DNA of 64,000 nt from NCBI GenBank assembly GCA_031291305.1, contig JARLJH010000012.1, positions 1 to 64,000 on the forward strand, written 5' to 3'. Below are positions 9,048 to 16,226 of this stretch, one piece after another; the stretch's first letter is position 1, and every line of letters starts with the position of its first letter. The notes under the pieces were generated by a model. That model searched no databases and was not told the origin of the DNA. It saw nothing but the letters and a program-made list of their open reading frames with translations. The translations under genes and the position numbers were made by a program. This stretch comes from Rhodoferax sp. (lineage in GTDB: Bacteria; Pseudomonadota; Gammaproteobacteria; Burkholderiales; Burkholderiaceae_C).

Positions 9048-9126
9048 GCAGAGATTGGGCCAGGAACCCGCGCCTCATACTGTCAAAGGCCCAGAAATCG
9101 GCGCGGACCCCTAGCCCAATCTCTGC
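9048..9126 (-). other. Long imperfect inverted repeat, 27-bp RNA-like hairpin
   Basis: Arms 9048-9074 and 9100-9126 are inverted repeats with four differences around a 25-base loop. Read as minus-strand RNA, all four differences are G-U wobble pairs, so the stem is continuous for 27 bp; read on the plus strand they would be C/A mismatches. It lies downstream of the rbsD relic on the same strand, so it may be the old 3' end structure of that operon. No T-tract follows. The stretch 8872-9236 otherwise holds only repeat copy 1. Confidence 0.6.
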
Positions 9127-9236
9127 TGTGAGGGTGTCGGTTCTCGAAGCTTGCTGTGAGGCCGGTGAGCAGCCGGTCAGCAGCGGTTGCGGGTACTGGC
9201 GAAAGGCGGGTTACTGGAAGTCTACCTGGGTGCATG

Positions 9237-9335
9237 TCAGCACGGGGTCGTAGACACAGATGTCGGGGCATGGCTCATGGCTCCCAAAGCCTCCAGTAAC
9301 CTGGGGCTCAGGACAGGTTCGATATTCCTCAGCAT
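9237..9335 (-). pseudogene. 5' relic of an RbsD/FucU-type sugar mutarotase gene
   Basis: An ATG at 9335 behind a perfect AAGGAGGAG opens a 32-codon frame starting MLRNIEPVLSPRLLEALGAM. This matches the N terminus of RbsD/FucU mutarotases (MLxNI-PxLSPxLLxxLAxMGHGD). The expected MGHGD is replaced by MSHAP and the frame stops soon after. Fragments reminiscent of the next conserved block appear in other frames downstream. I read it as a decayed gene; a full RbsD would be about 130-150 aa. Confidence 0.6.
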
Positions 9336-9361
9336 CGGTGCTCCTCCTTACTGGGTTTGGA

Positions 9362-9480
9362 TCAGAGCGATTTGGCAGCACCGGCCCCTGGTGACATACA
9401 GGCCATGACCTCAAACACCTTGAAGATGGCAGAGGCATTCTGCTCACCCCAGCCCATATCCTGCGCGACTGAACAAGCAA
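9362..9480 (-). pseudogene. 3' relic of an unidentified gene preceding the rbsD relic
   Basis: An open frame ending at 9362 encodes DMGWGEQNASAIFKVFEVM and a further 14 residues, with codon use typical of a real C terminus. It is followed after 26 bases by the Shine-Dalgarno sequence of the rbsD relic, as in an operon. Its 5' part is missing: the frame runs into the end of the EamA gene at 9484. I do not recognise the family; a sugar-metabolism gene is likely from the neighbour. Confidence 0.4.
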
Positions 9481-9483
9481 ACG

Positions 9484-10341
9484 CTATTTCTTCTCCAGAA
9501 TCACCAGTGTGATACCGCCCAAAATGGCGGCCGACGCCAGCAGCATCGGCAGTGTGAGTCTTTCACCCAGAAATACCACGCCACCCAGCGCGGCGATCAC
9601 CGGCACGCTGAGCTGCACCGTGGCGGCCTGGGTGGCCTTGAGCGCGGGCAGCGCCTGGTACCAAATGGCGTAACCCAGCCCAGAGGCCAGTGCGCCCGAC
9701 ACCACCGCGTAGGCCAGCCCCGCGCTGTCCCACGCAAGATGCGGCCACATCAACAGACTCAAAACAAGCGCCATCGGCACGGTGCGCGCAAAGTTGCCAG
9801 CCGTCATCAGCGTCGGGTTGCTGGCGCCCCGGCTTTGCAGCAGCTTGCCACGCAGCGAGTACGCGCCCCAGGCCACGCCTGCGCCGAGCATCGACATGGA
9901 GCCTAGCATGCTCGGCGTGGCCAGCCCCGGCAGCATCAGTACCACCAACCCAACCAGCGCCAGCGCAAACCCGGCGACTTGCGACAGACGCAACCGCTCG
10001 CCTTGTATCAGGCCATAACCGATCATGGTGGCCTGTACCGCGCCAAACAGCAACAACGCGCCGGTGGCTGCCGTCATGCTTACATAGGCAAACGAAAAAC
10101 CCGCCGCGTAGGCAAACAGCGCCGCCGCCGACCACCAGTTGCCATTATTGGCGGGCGTCACCACGCCGCGTTTGAGGCGCACCACGACCAGCAGCATGAT
10201 TGCCCCGGACACCAGCCGCCCCAGGGTGAAACTGGTCGGGTCGATGCTTGTGTGTTTGAGCGCCATTCGGCACAGCAGCGAGTTGCCAGCAAACGCCAGC
10301 ATCGCCACCGACACCCATCCCGTCAACCGCCACGGCGTCAT
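9484..10341 (-). CDS. EamA/DMT-family membrane transporter
   Basis: About 285 aa from the ATG at 10341; a TTG at 10377 would add 12 residues and overlap sodC by 14 bases. The protein is almost entirely hydrophobic, with about ten transmembrane helices in two EamA repeats, typical of drug/metabolite exporters. Motifs include LGRLVSGAIMLL in the first half and a C-terminal FLGERLTLPMLLASAAILGG, the usual EamA ending. It sits in the inner membrane; the substrate cannot be told from sequence. It directly follows sodC on the same strand. Confidence 0.87.
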   Translation of the reverse strand: MTPWRLTGWVSVAMLAFAGNSLLCRMALKHTSIDPTSFTLGRLVSGAIMLLVVVRLKRGVVTPANNGNWWSAAALFAYAAGFSFAYVSMTAATGALLLFGAVQATMIGYGLIQGERLRLSQVAGFALALVGLVVLMLPGLATPSMLGSMSMLGAGVAWGAYSLRGKLLQSRGASNPTLMTAGNFARTVPMALVLSLLMWPHLAWDSAGLAYAVVSGALASGLGYAIWYQALPALKATQAATVQLSVPVIAALGGVVFLGERLTLPMLLASAAILGGITLVILEKK

Positions 10342-10363
10342 GAAGAGTCGGAAAAACGGCTCA

Positions 10364-10879
10364 TCAATCCTTGGCAATCACGGCGCAGGCCAGCCGCGGG
10401 CCAGAGTTGCCGGTGGGCTGAGTCTTGAAGTCGTCCGCGTCGCGGTGCACGATCAGGCCACGGCCGATGACATCAGCCACGCCATCGCCAACAGTGAGTG
10501 AGCTGGTGATGTAACTGAACTTCGCCAAGCCAGATGAATCTGATTTCAGGCTGAGCAAGTCACCCGCATGGTGCTCGCTGGCCGTGTTGGAACCATGCGC
10601 TGCGCCTGTTGGGTTGAAATGTCCGCCTGCACTCATACCGTCGCCGCTGGAACAGTCGCCCTTTTCGTGGATGTGAAAGCCGTGTTCGGAGTTGGGCGCC
10701 AGGCCTGTTACCTCGCCCGCCACACGCACCTCATCCCCAATCTTGGTGAAGGTAACCGTTCCGGAGACAGCGTTTCCGGTGGTTGGTCGCAAAGTCGCGG
10801 TAGCGCTGGGGCCACTTGGATAGCCAGCACAGGCACTGACCAGTATGGCAGCGGCCATGGGAGCGAAGAACTTGATCAT
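10364..10879 (-). CDS. sodC: Cu/Zn superoxide dismutase, periplasmic lipoprotein
   Basis: 171 aa with an N-terminal signal and lipobox LVSAC (Cys17), so it is probably a lipid-anchored periplasmic enzyme. It shows the SodC copper and zinc motifs GFHIHEKGDC and GGHFNPTGAAHG, an HAGDLLSL stretch, and a C-terminal SGPRLACAVI holding the second disulfide cysteine. It dismutates superoxide outside the cytoplasm. A Shine-Dalgarno-like AAAGGACAC precedes the ATG. It is followed at once by the EamA transporter gene. Confidence 0.93.
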   Translation of the reverse strand: MIKFFAPMAAAILVSACAGYPSGPSATATLRPTTGNAVSGTVTFTKIGDEVRVAGEVTGLAPNSEHGFHIHEKGDCSSGDGMSAGGHFNPTGAAHGSNTASEHHAGDLLSLKSDSSGLAKFSYITSSLTVGDGVADVIGRGLIVHRDADDFKTQPTGNSGPRLACAVIAKD

Positions 10880-11408
10880 CGTGATGTGTCCTTTCAGGTT
10901 GATGGGGAAACCGGTGGCGAATTTGCGTCAGTGTGCCGCATTTCGGCGGCATCCGCTTTCTGACATAAATCAGCTACCCGACCTACCCCAGCAACGTGCC
11001 TGCGGCCCAGGCGTCCTGCGTACGCTGCAAGTGCACCGCACCAACGGTCTGCTGCTCCACGTCAGGGGCCGCCTGTGCTATGTCCGGGTGCAGCAAACTC
11101 GCCACAACAATGCCAATTGATTGGTGCACTTTGTATCTCCGCCTCCACAAGCCAGCCACTCCGATCCAAAGGAATCACTGATTCCGGTGCCAACCTTGCC
11201 CGGTCATTCCGATTTAAAAGGCGCCACCTGTGCTCGCTCACACTGACTAAAACCTAGGTCGGCCAAGGCTAGTTGCTGTCATTCACGCAGTAACTTCGTA
11301 AGTCACGTACGCAGCGTTTGCTGACGGCCACCAATGCCAGCTTTCGAGGGAGGTAATTCAATGAATTTAGACGGCGAGATAACCCGAGGCGGTTATCTCC
11401 CAGAACCG
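10880..11408. other. Intergenic stretch with two possible very small frames
   Basis: No family-recognisable gene. Two small frames have Shine-Dalgarno sequences. On the minus strand, 10983-11129 starts with GTG behind GGAGGCGGAG and encodes 48 aa beginning MHQSIGIVVASLLHPDIAQA. On the plus strand, 11361-11414 has GGGAGGTAATTCA before its ATG and encodes only MNLDGEITRGGYLPEPL, which looks like the truncated start of a lost gene. Neither is secure. Confidence 0.25.
11376..11399 (-). terminator. Hairpin at the 3' end of the three-gene operon
   Basis: GAGATAACC pairs perfectly with GGTTATCTC around a 6-nt loop, ten bases past the stop of the last gene of the minus-strand operon. There is no T-tract, so it may be a 3' stabilising hairpin rather than a classical terminator. 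Confidence 0.4.
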
Positions 11409-11702
11409 CTATGAGGAAGTCCGTGGGTCACTCAAACCTCCTTGCAATACAACCCCAAACTGCCCAGCCCAAGCCCGAAGCGACAAGGATGCAAGAACGG
11501 ATTTACTGTCTTCTGACAGGCACTCAACCTGCCAAAAATCGACTCCTCCGACACCATCAAGTTTGGCTCGATGAAACCGAAATTGATGATCGTCGCGGAT
11601 GGCAACTGCACCAGCATTGAAAAAATGTCCCCAATGAATGCAGCCTTTCGGTGCAAACCCATTCTCAACAAGAACGGCTTTGATCTTGGCTTTGGTGCCC
11701 AT
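11409..11702 (-). CDS. Hypothetical protein (97 aa), third gene of AT-rich operon
   Basis: Starts at an ATG (11702) with ACGGAG eight bases upstream, 21 bases after the stop of the preceding gene, so initiation here looks real. The N terminus reads MGTKAKIKAVLVENGFAPKG and is followed by CIHWGHFF. An overlapping frame covering the middle and 3' part (beginning MLRMGLHRKAAFIGD) looks equally protein-like, so a frameshift within the gene is possible. I do not recognise the family. It belongs to the three-gene operon with the UDG-like and HTH-like genes. Confidence 0.5.
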   Translation of the reverse strand: MGTKAKIKAVLVENGFAPKGCIHWGHFFNAGAVAIRDDHQFRFHRAKLDGVGGVDFWQVECLSEDSKSVLASLSLRAWAGQFGVVLQGGLSDPRTSS

Positions 11703-11723
11703 TACTTTCTCCGTTTGAATTAA

Positions 11724-12611
11724 TCAAGGCTTTGTGTTTGATGCCCAGGCCATTGCGGGATGCAAGGCAGAATGCGGTCTTGGTGATTTCAAAATGGTTG
11801 ATTTTGTAATCGTCGAGGCCGTTGTTTTTTCGGACTCAACATTCACGGCGTGTGCTACCGCATCAGTCGCCATCACGCCCCAAATACTCCGCTTATCGTT
11901 TTTCAATCCGAGCCACTGAGGAACCAAGGCGCCTTGGGAGGCAAAGTGCTCGACATGAACAACGGTCACTTTGCCATCGGTGTAAGCCACTTCATTGATC
12001 CATGTCCATTGCCCGCCTCGGGCTGCCCTGAACAACTCCATCGATTCGCTCACGTACTTCAATTTACTGCCCATGCCGAACATGACAATTAACTTGGTTT
12101 GTTTGGGAAGGTCCTTCAAGAATTGTGTTGTGCAATTGTTTGAAACTTCCTTCCCAAAAGGTGTCGCAACAAACTTGTCCAGCATGCCACCACCCGAGCC
12201 TTTCCATGTGCCTTTGTCATTGCGCTCAACGGTGCAACGAATCAGTGATGCGAAATGAAAGCGTCCATTTTTGTCAGTGATCATTCTGCTGATCTCCTGT
12301 CCAAGGTCTGCGCCGGGTGCGCAATTCATCAAGCCGACGTGGTTTAGTATTTTTCCGACGTTGCCGCGAGATCCTTTGTAGGCAATTTCATCATGAGGAG
12401 ATGAGGCTAGGGCTCCGGCCTGTGTTGGGCCTTTGGAGAATCCGAGGACAACAATTTCTGGCGTGGCATTCCCCCATGCGAGCGGGTTGGCCGTGATGCG
12501 CCAGTTATCAACTTCGCGTTTGGTTCTGTCGAATTCGACGACGTTGCAGGATTTAAAACATTTTGAGCAATCGGCGCGACCATGCGAGGGAAGTTTGTTT
12601 TTAGAGTTCAT
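11724..12611 (-). CDS. Unknown protein with uracil-DNA-glycosylase-like features
   Basis: 295 aa. An N-terminal cysteine cluster CSKCFKSC (near residue 15) is followed by PEIVVLGFSKGPTQAG and later GNVGKILNHVGL. This order resembles the start of family 4/5 uracil-DNA glycosylases (Cys pair, then GExPG, then a conserved helix). However, the usual GExPG is GFSKG, and the late segment has HVEHFASQG rather than a clear HPSxxR. I call it UDG-superfamily-like with low certainty; a different nucleotide-binding fold is possible. Middle gene of an operon, 11 bases after the first gene. Base composition is visibly AT-richer than the flanks, suggesting transfer. Confidence 0.5.
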   Translation of the reverse strand: MNSKNKLPSHGRADCSKCFKSCNVVEFDRTKREVDNWRITANPLAWGNATPEIVVLGFSKGPTQAGALASSPHDEIAYKGSRGNVGKILNHVGLMNCAPGADLGQEISRMITDKNGRFHFASLIRCTVERNDKGTWKGSGGGMLDKFVATPFGKEVSNNCTTQFLKDLPKQTKLIVMFGMGSKLKYVSESMELFRAARGGQWTWINEVAYTDGKVTVVHVEHFASQGALVPQWLGLKNDKRSIWGVMATDAVAHAVNVESEKTTASTITKSTILKSPRPHSALHPAMAWASNTKP

Positions 12612-12622
12612 GATTGATGTCC

Positions 12623-13513
12623 TTAAATGCTATTTGATGGCGCGGTGAGCATCTTGTACTCTTCGCTGAAAAATACCCGCATGACGCAATTCAGCATGTC
12701 CTTCCGGCTAACTTGATAGAAGTCTGCAATTGGAAAAACCGTTTCAAGGTGAAGCGCAAAGACGCCAGATTCAAGCTCACTAATTGCCGCCTGGTCAACG
12801 CTCGGATGGTTCACAGTGCGCTTTGCGATGTCGTCGGCAGTGAGATCAGTTTCAATCTGTTGGCGCTGGCTGACAAGAAAAGTGGCAAATCCTGTTGGCG
12901 TCGAAACCTCTCCAATCAGCTCTCTCTCAGTGTTGATCAAGGGCGTGGGTTTAAAACCTTTGCGACCAAGAAGCCAACGACGAGCAGATGCGTTTTCGAC
13001 AAAAGCAGTGTCGTGTTCAAACATCTTGTCTTTTGTGACCGTAACCAATTGACCAGCGCTTACAGCGTTGCGAACCGTCCGCAGGTCAACTTTCCCAAGC
13101 AGCGCAAGTTTGGTTAGTGAAATGTCTTCGCCTCCGTCCAATCCGAATCTGCCATCGGCCATCCAAAACAAGTCTTGCCATTCTTGGGATAGTTGGGATT
13201 GGTTTGAAGTCAGAAACTCAACAATAGCTTCGCCGTTCGTAACAATGAATGAGCGATCAGAATAATTCTCGGTGTCGTACTGAGAGCCTGCAATTTCGCC
13301 GTTGATCGCGTACTCGTAAAGCTCGTTCAGTTCCACCCATGCATGGGATGCTCGAAAGAACTCTTTTGATTTTTCGTTGTAGCCATCGTTTGCGTCCCCA
13401 AACACTTTGCTTGTAATGTCAATGAGGAAGTGCTCACGCAAAACCTCGACCGTCTCCCGTGTCGCCTGGAATACGTTTTCAAACAGTTTATCTTTATGCG
13501 ATTGCTTAGCCAT
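12623..13513 (-). CDS. Hypothetical protein with possible helix-turn-helix, first gene of AT-rich operon
   Basis: 296 aa from the ATG at 13513, preceded by GAAAGG; an ATG five codons upstream overlaps that sequence and is less likely. The protein is acidic and soluble. Around residues 137-158 it has DISLTKLALLGKVDLRTVRN, which looks like a helix-turn-helix, so DNA binding is possible. No enzyme motif was found. It starts an operon with a UDG-like gene and a small gene, behind two AT-rich palindromes that could be its operator. I do not recognise the family. Confidence 0.6.
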   Translation of the reverse strand: MAKQSHKDKLFENVFQATRETVEVLREHFLIDITSKVFGDANDGYNEKSKEFFRASHAWVELNELYEYAINGEIAGSQYDTENYSDRSFIVTNGEAIVEFLTSNQSQLSQEWQDLFWMADGRFGLDGGEDISLTKLALLGKVDLRTVRNAVSAGQLVTVTKDKMFEHDTAFVENASARRWLLGRKGFKPTPLINTERELIGEVSTPTGFATFLVSQRQQIETDLTADDIAKRTVNHPSVDQAAISELESGVFALHLETVFPIADFYQVSRKDMLNCVMRVFFSEEYKMLTAPSNSI

Positions 13514-13596
13514 TTTGTAGCCTTTCATTTAAAGTGAATATTTCTTGGAATTCGTCATGACATGGCCAGTGTACATGGATTTCACCCTATTTCAAC

Positions 13597-13634
13597 GAAA
13601 ATATGATATTTTCTCGGAAATAGTCATATTTTCC
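13597..13634. promoter_or_regulatory. Two adjacent AT-rich palindromes upstream of the three-gene operon
   Basis: GAAAATATGATATTTTC (13597-13613) is a perfect 17-base palindrome. Two bases on lies GGAAATAGTCATATTTTCC (13616-13634), an imperfect palindrome of the same kind. Their centres are 20 bases apart, about two helical turns, as expected for cooperative binding of a dimeric regulator. They lie 84-121 bases upstream of the operon start. Confidence 0.5.
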
Positions 13635-13714
13635 ATCACCGAACAAAGCAATGGGGAATGTCAGCTCAAAAGTTCACCATTGCATCCATGGTGCAGCATG
13701 TCGGTGGCACGCCA

Positions 13715-14218
13715 CTAGGCCACCCCCACCGCAAAACGCTGAATCGCCGCCGCATCGCTATCGATGCGACTGCCAGCCCTCTGGTGATACGCAAACCAAC
13801 CCACCAGAACGTTGATGCTGCTATCGCTCACATAGACCTCCCGCTCAGCGTCCACCTTCCCAAGACTCGGTGGTAACGCCTCATCCCGGCCTTCAAAGGG
13901 CGTTGGCACTGGGGCAATGAAGCAGCCTGCATGGCTGGCAGAATGAATGAGTACCCAGCATTGGCCATTGCCCATGTCGTATCCGAAAAATGAGGAATTT
14001 GGTTTTTTGAGGATGGCCCAGGATGAAAATGAAACGTCTTCAATTGGCGGCGGCGGCTCTGGTTCGATCGTTGGCTGCTGGGATGCGGGCTTTTTTGATA
14101 TCCGACACACAAATTTGAGCGACTGCTCTGGAGCGAGCAGTTCACCGCAGTCAATGTCGCTTGTCAGCCTTAAACGGGCACCCACACCGCAGCGACAGTG
14201 AACATTCGTCCCAGCCAC
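13715..14218 (-). CDS. Hypothetical protein (167 aa) with N-terminal cysteines
   Basis: Starts with GTG at 14218; an in-frame TGA lies 15 bases upstream, so the start cannot be much earlier. The N terminus holds HCRCGVGARL, then DIDCG and FVCRIS, a spacing that could form a small zinc-binding ribbon. A proline linker (EPEPPPPIEDV) leads into a domain with FSSWAILKKPNSSFFGYD. No known family recognised. Composition fits a real gene better than chance, but the Shine-Dalgarno sequence is poor. No operon partner. Confidence 0.5.
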   Translation of the reverse strand: MAGTNVHCRCGVGARLRLTSDIDCGELLAPEQSLKFVCRISKKPASQQPTIEPEPPPPIEDVSFSSWAILKKPNSSFFGYDMGNGQCWVLIHSASHAGCFIAPVPTPFEGRDEALPPSLGKVDAEREVYVSDSSINVLVGWFAYHQRAGSRIDSDAAAIQRFAVGVA

Positions 14219-14292
14219 CCGACGAGTGCATCATGTCTGGTCCTCGCCAGCGATGTGGGTGCGCTTTGCATGAATACCAGACGGTGCTGGCT

Positions 14293-14388
14293 GACTCAGG
14301 ACGGCGTGGCACTCGGCGTAGCGGCATCAAGGAGGAGCCCGCAGGGCGGGGGACAGCCGCGTAGCTGAGTGCCACGCCGTCCTGAGTC
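14293..14388 (+). ncRNA. Nested hairpin element, copy C (TCAAGGAGGAG/GGGGGACA core)
   Basis: Outer arms 14293-14314 and 14367-14388 form a perfect 22-bp inverted repeat. Inside lie TCAAGGAGGAG, a small GCCC-GCA-GGGC hairpin and GGGGGACA. Two other copies near 62.8-62.9 kb share the core and the layout, but their outer stems have different bases that still pair. This suggests a structured RNA or a mobile hairpin element. No coding frame runs through it sensibly. Confidence 0.6.
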
Positions 14389-14943
14389 CTCGCGTGGACA
14401 GACCCTGCAAGCTTGGCTCAGGATGCAACGCCCGCACTCAGCCTTTGGAAGCCCATCACATCAAGATGTATTAAGGTGTGGTTTGTGCAGGCACTGACCT
14501 CATTCGCGTGGGGTGGTGGGCAAGCCCGTTACGCAGAAGTGCCGCCCTGATGGCGCGTCCAACCAAATCGCCGCCAAGCGGGCCGAAGAACGCGAACCAC
14601 GCCTGGTGCCGCATGATCCAAGGCCAGACCAAAGTCATGGACGTTTTAGGCCTGTAGCCTAGACATAACAGGGGCTGCAAGCTGCACATTCAATAGCACT
14701 TAAAGAATAAAAGACCGAAACCTGTGGTTCTGTGTCGGCTGGTTCGCAGGCAATCCAAGCACCCCCGCCGTCAAACCGCTTCCAGCCGCTCCACCATGTC
14801 CAGGCATTGCACCGCCGTGCGAGTTAGCAAAGCAAACCAAGGGGGCAACAAGCTGCTGGTTCTTGTCCAATCCTGGCCATGCCCACGGATTCAAACGTCA
14901 ATCAAAGGATCAACCGCATTTGAAGCGCTTTCTCACTTTCATG
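14389..14943. other. Intergenic stretch without a recognisable gene
   Basis: Contains repeat copy 2 near 14.65 kb and a plus-strand open frame of about 60 codons ending inside that repeat (last residues QGQTKVMDVLGL). The frame has no convincing start or family and may be a gene relic. The rest, up to the anti-sigma gene stop, shows nothing I can support. Confidence 0.4.
14649..14697 (+). repeat. Comamonadaceae-type 45-bp intergenic repeat, copy 2
   Basis: Begins GGCCTGTAGCCT and continues through GCAAGCTGCACATTCAATAG, a somewhat degenerate match to the repeat consensus. The TAG in its first bases ends the short open frame upstream. Confidence 0.55.
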
Positions 14944-15672
14944 TCATTGGATTTGGTGATAGACCAACGTTGACAAGGCCATCAGCGTGGCTTTATCGAC
15001 CTGGCCGGACAATGCGTAGCCGAATCCCTGATCCACCCAATAAAAGCTGGGCACCGTGCCGTCAGACTCGAAACGGAACTGGGTGTCCGCCATTTGCGCG
15101 GCGCTGGCTTTGTCGGTGGTGGCTTTTGCCAATGCGCCCAGATACAGTGTCACGCGTTGCCCCTGTTGGTTTTGAAACATGAATTGCGCACGGGCGCCGG
15201 ATTCCCCGGGCAACAAACGACCGCCCATCAATGCAAAGCCTTGGGCTTCCAGCAGGGGAATTTTTAATGGCTTTCCCAGCCGCTTGGACAGCCATTGCAC
15301 TAGGTGCTCCTGCTCAGATGCAGCCACCTCTACAGGGTGTCGCTTTTCTGGCAAGTAAACGGCATAAGCAAAGCCAGCTTGCCGCACAAACTCATGGGCC
15401 ACGTCCCCTTGAGTCATCAAACCCGGGGACTGGCGATGCAAGCTCAATTGCCCATTGGAGAACCATCCAGTTCCAAAGGCCAACAAAATGCCCGCCGCAA
15501 TGGCACCACCACGCCAGCTTTGTTTTTTTTGCCGTCGCAGTTTGTCCAGTCGATGCGCCACATCCTGCAGTGCAGGTGGCACAGGCTCAGCCAGCACCTC
15601 ACGATACATGCCGCGCAAAGCTGCGTCTAACGCATCATCAGCTGTCTTCACAGTGTCATGCGGTGAAGTCAT
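14944..15672 (-). CDS. Anti-sigma factor, membrane-anchored
   Basis: 242 aa. The N-terminal cytoplasmic part (about residues 1-50) is followed by one transmembrane helix (about 55-72, GGAIAAGILLAFGTG) and a periplasmic domain, the topology of anti-sigma factors of ECF sigma systems. Its start lies 15 bases after the ECF sigma gene. It is expected to hold the sigma factor at the membrane until a periplasmic signal releases it. No zinc-binding HxxxCxxC motif is seen in the N terminus, so it is not a ZAS-type anti-sigma factor. Confidence 0.8.
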   Translation of the reverse strand: MTSPHDTVKTADDALDAALRGMYREVLAEPVPPALQDVAHRLDKLRRQKKQSWRGGAIAAGILLAFGTGWFSNGQLSLHRQSPGLMTQGDVAHEFVRQAGFAYAVYLPEKRHPVEVAASEQEHLVQWLSKRLGKPLKIPLLEAQGFALMGGRLLPGESGARAQFMFQNQQGQRVTLYLGALAKATTDKASAAQMADTQFRFESDGTVPSFYWVDQGFGYALSGQVDKATLMALSTLVYHQIQ

Positions 15673-15687
15673 GGCGTCTCTCGCAAA

Positions 15688-16221
15688 TCATTTCATTCGT
15701 CTCAGTATCGGCGCGCTTCTGGCTGCCAGGTCTTTCGGTTCATCCATCAATTCACGCATGCGTTCACGCGCACGTGAGAGGCGCGACATCACCGTCCCCA
15801 ATGGCACGCCAGTGACTTTGGCCACCTCTGCGTAGGTCATGTCTTCCAATACCACCAGCATCAGCACGGCCCGCTGCTCCATGGGCAGGCGCAGAAGGCA
15901 GCGCTGCAGGTCGATGGCAAGCGAATGCGTGGATGGCGGCGCTTGCAGCGTGTGCATCGCCAGATCGTCCAGATCGACCTCCTGACCGTGGGTAGCACGC
16001 AGCCTGCCCTGACGCATCTGGCTGATGAACAGGTTGTGCATCAGGGTAAACAACCAGGCGCGTAGATCGGTACCCGCCAGCCACAGGCGCCATCGGGAAC
16101 ACGCACGCTCCAGCGTGTCCTGCACCAAGTCATCAGCCGCCCAGATATCACCCGTTAACGCGCGCGCATAACGCCTCAGGGCGGGGATCTGGGTGACGAT
16201 GGACTGCTGGCTCAAGGGCAA
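15688..16221 (-). CDS. RNA polymerase ECF-type sigma factor
   Basis: 177 aa. Region 2 is visible as DDLVQDTLERACSRW with LRAWLFTLMHNLF, and region 4 as LPMEQRAVLMLVVLEDMTY followed by EVAKVTGVPLGTVMSRLSRA. There is no sigma region 1 or 3, as usual for ECF factors. It lies between a secreted-protein gene (6 bases upstream) and the anti-sigma gene. It probably directs a small regulon that includes its own operon. Confidence 0.93.
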   Translation of the reverse strand: MPLSQQSIVTQIPALRRYARALTGDIWAADDLVQDTLERACSRWRLWLAGTDLRAWLFTLMHNLFISQMRQGRLRATHGQEVDLDDLAMHTLQAPPSTHSLAIDLQRCLLRLPMEQRAVLMLVVLEDMTYAEVAKVTGVPLGTVMSRLSRARERMRELMDEPKDLAARSAPILRRMK

Positions 16222-16226
16222 GGCTT

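Noticed and set aside
14293..14388. Considering the long inverted repeats as ends of an insertion sequence
   Set aside because: Only about 50 bases separate the arms and no transposase frame exists. A non-autonomous hairpin element is still possible and is covered in the findings.
14471..14689. Overlapping short frames on both strands in the 14.4-14.7 kb gap
   Set aside because: Neither has a good start or family; one ends in repeat copy 2. At most a relic, mentioned in the gap entry.
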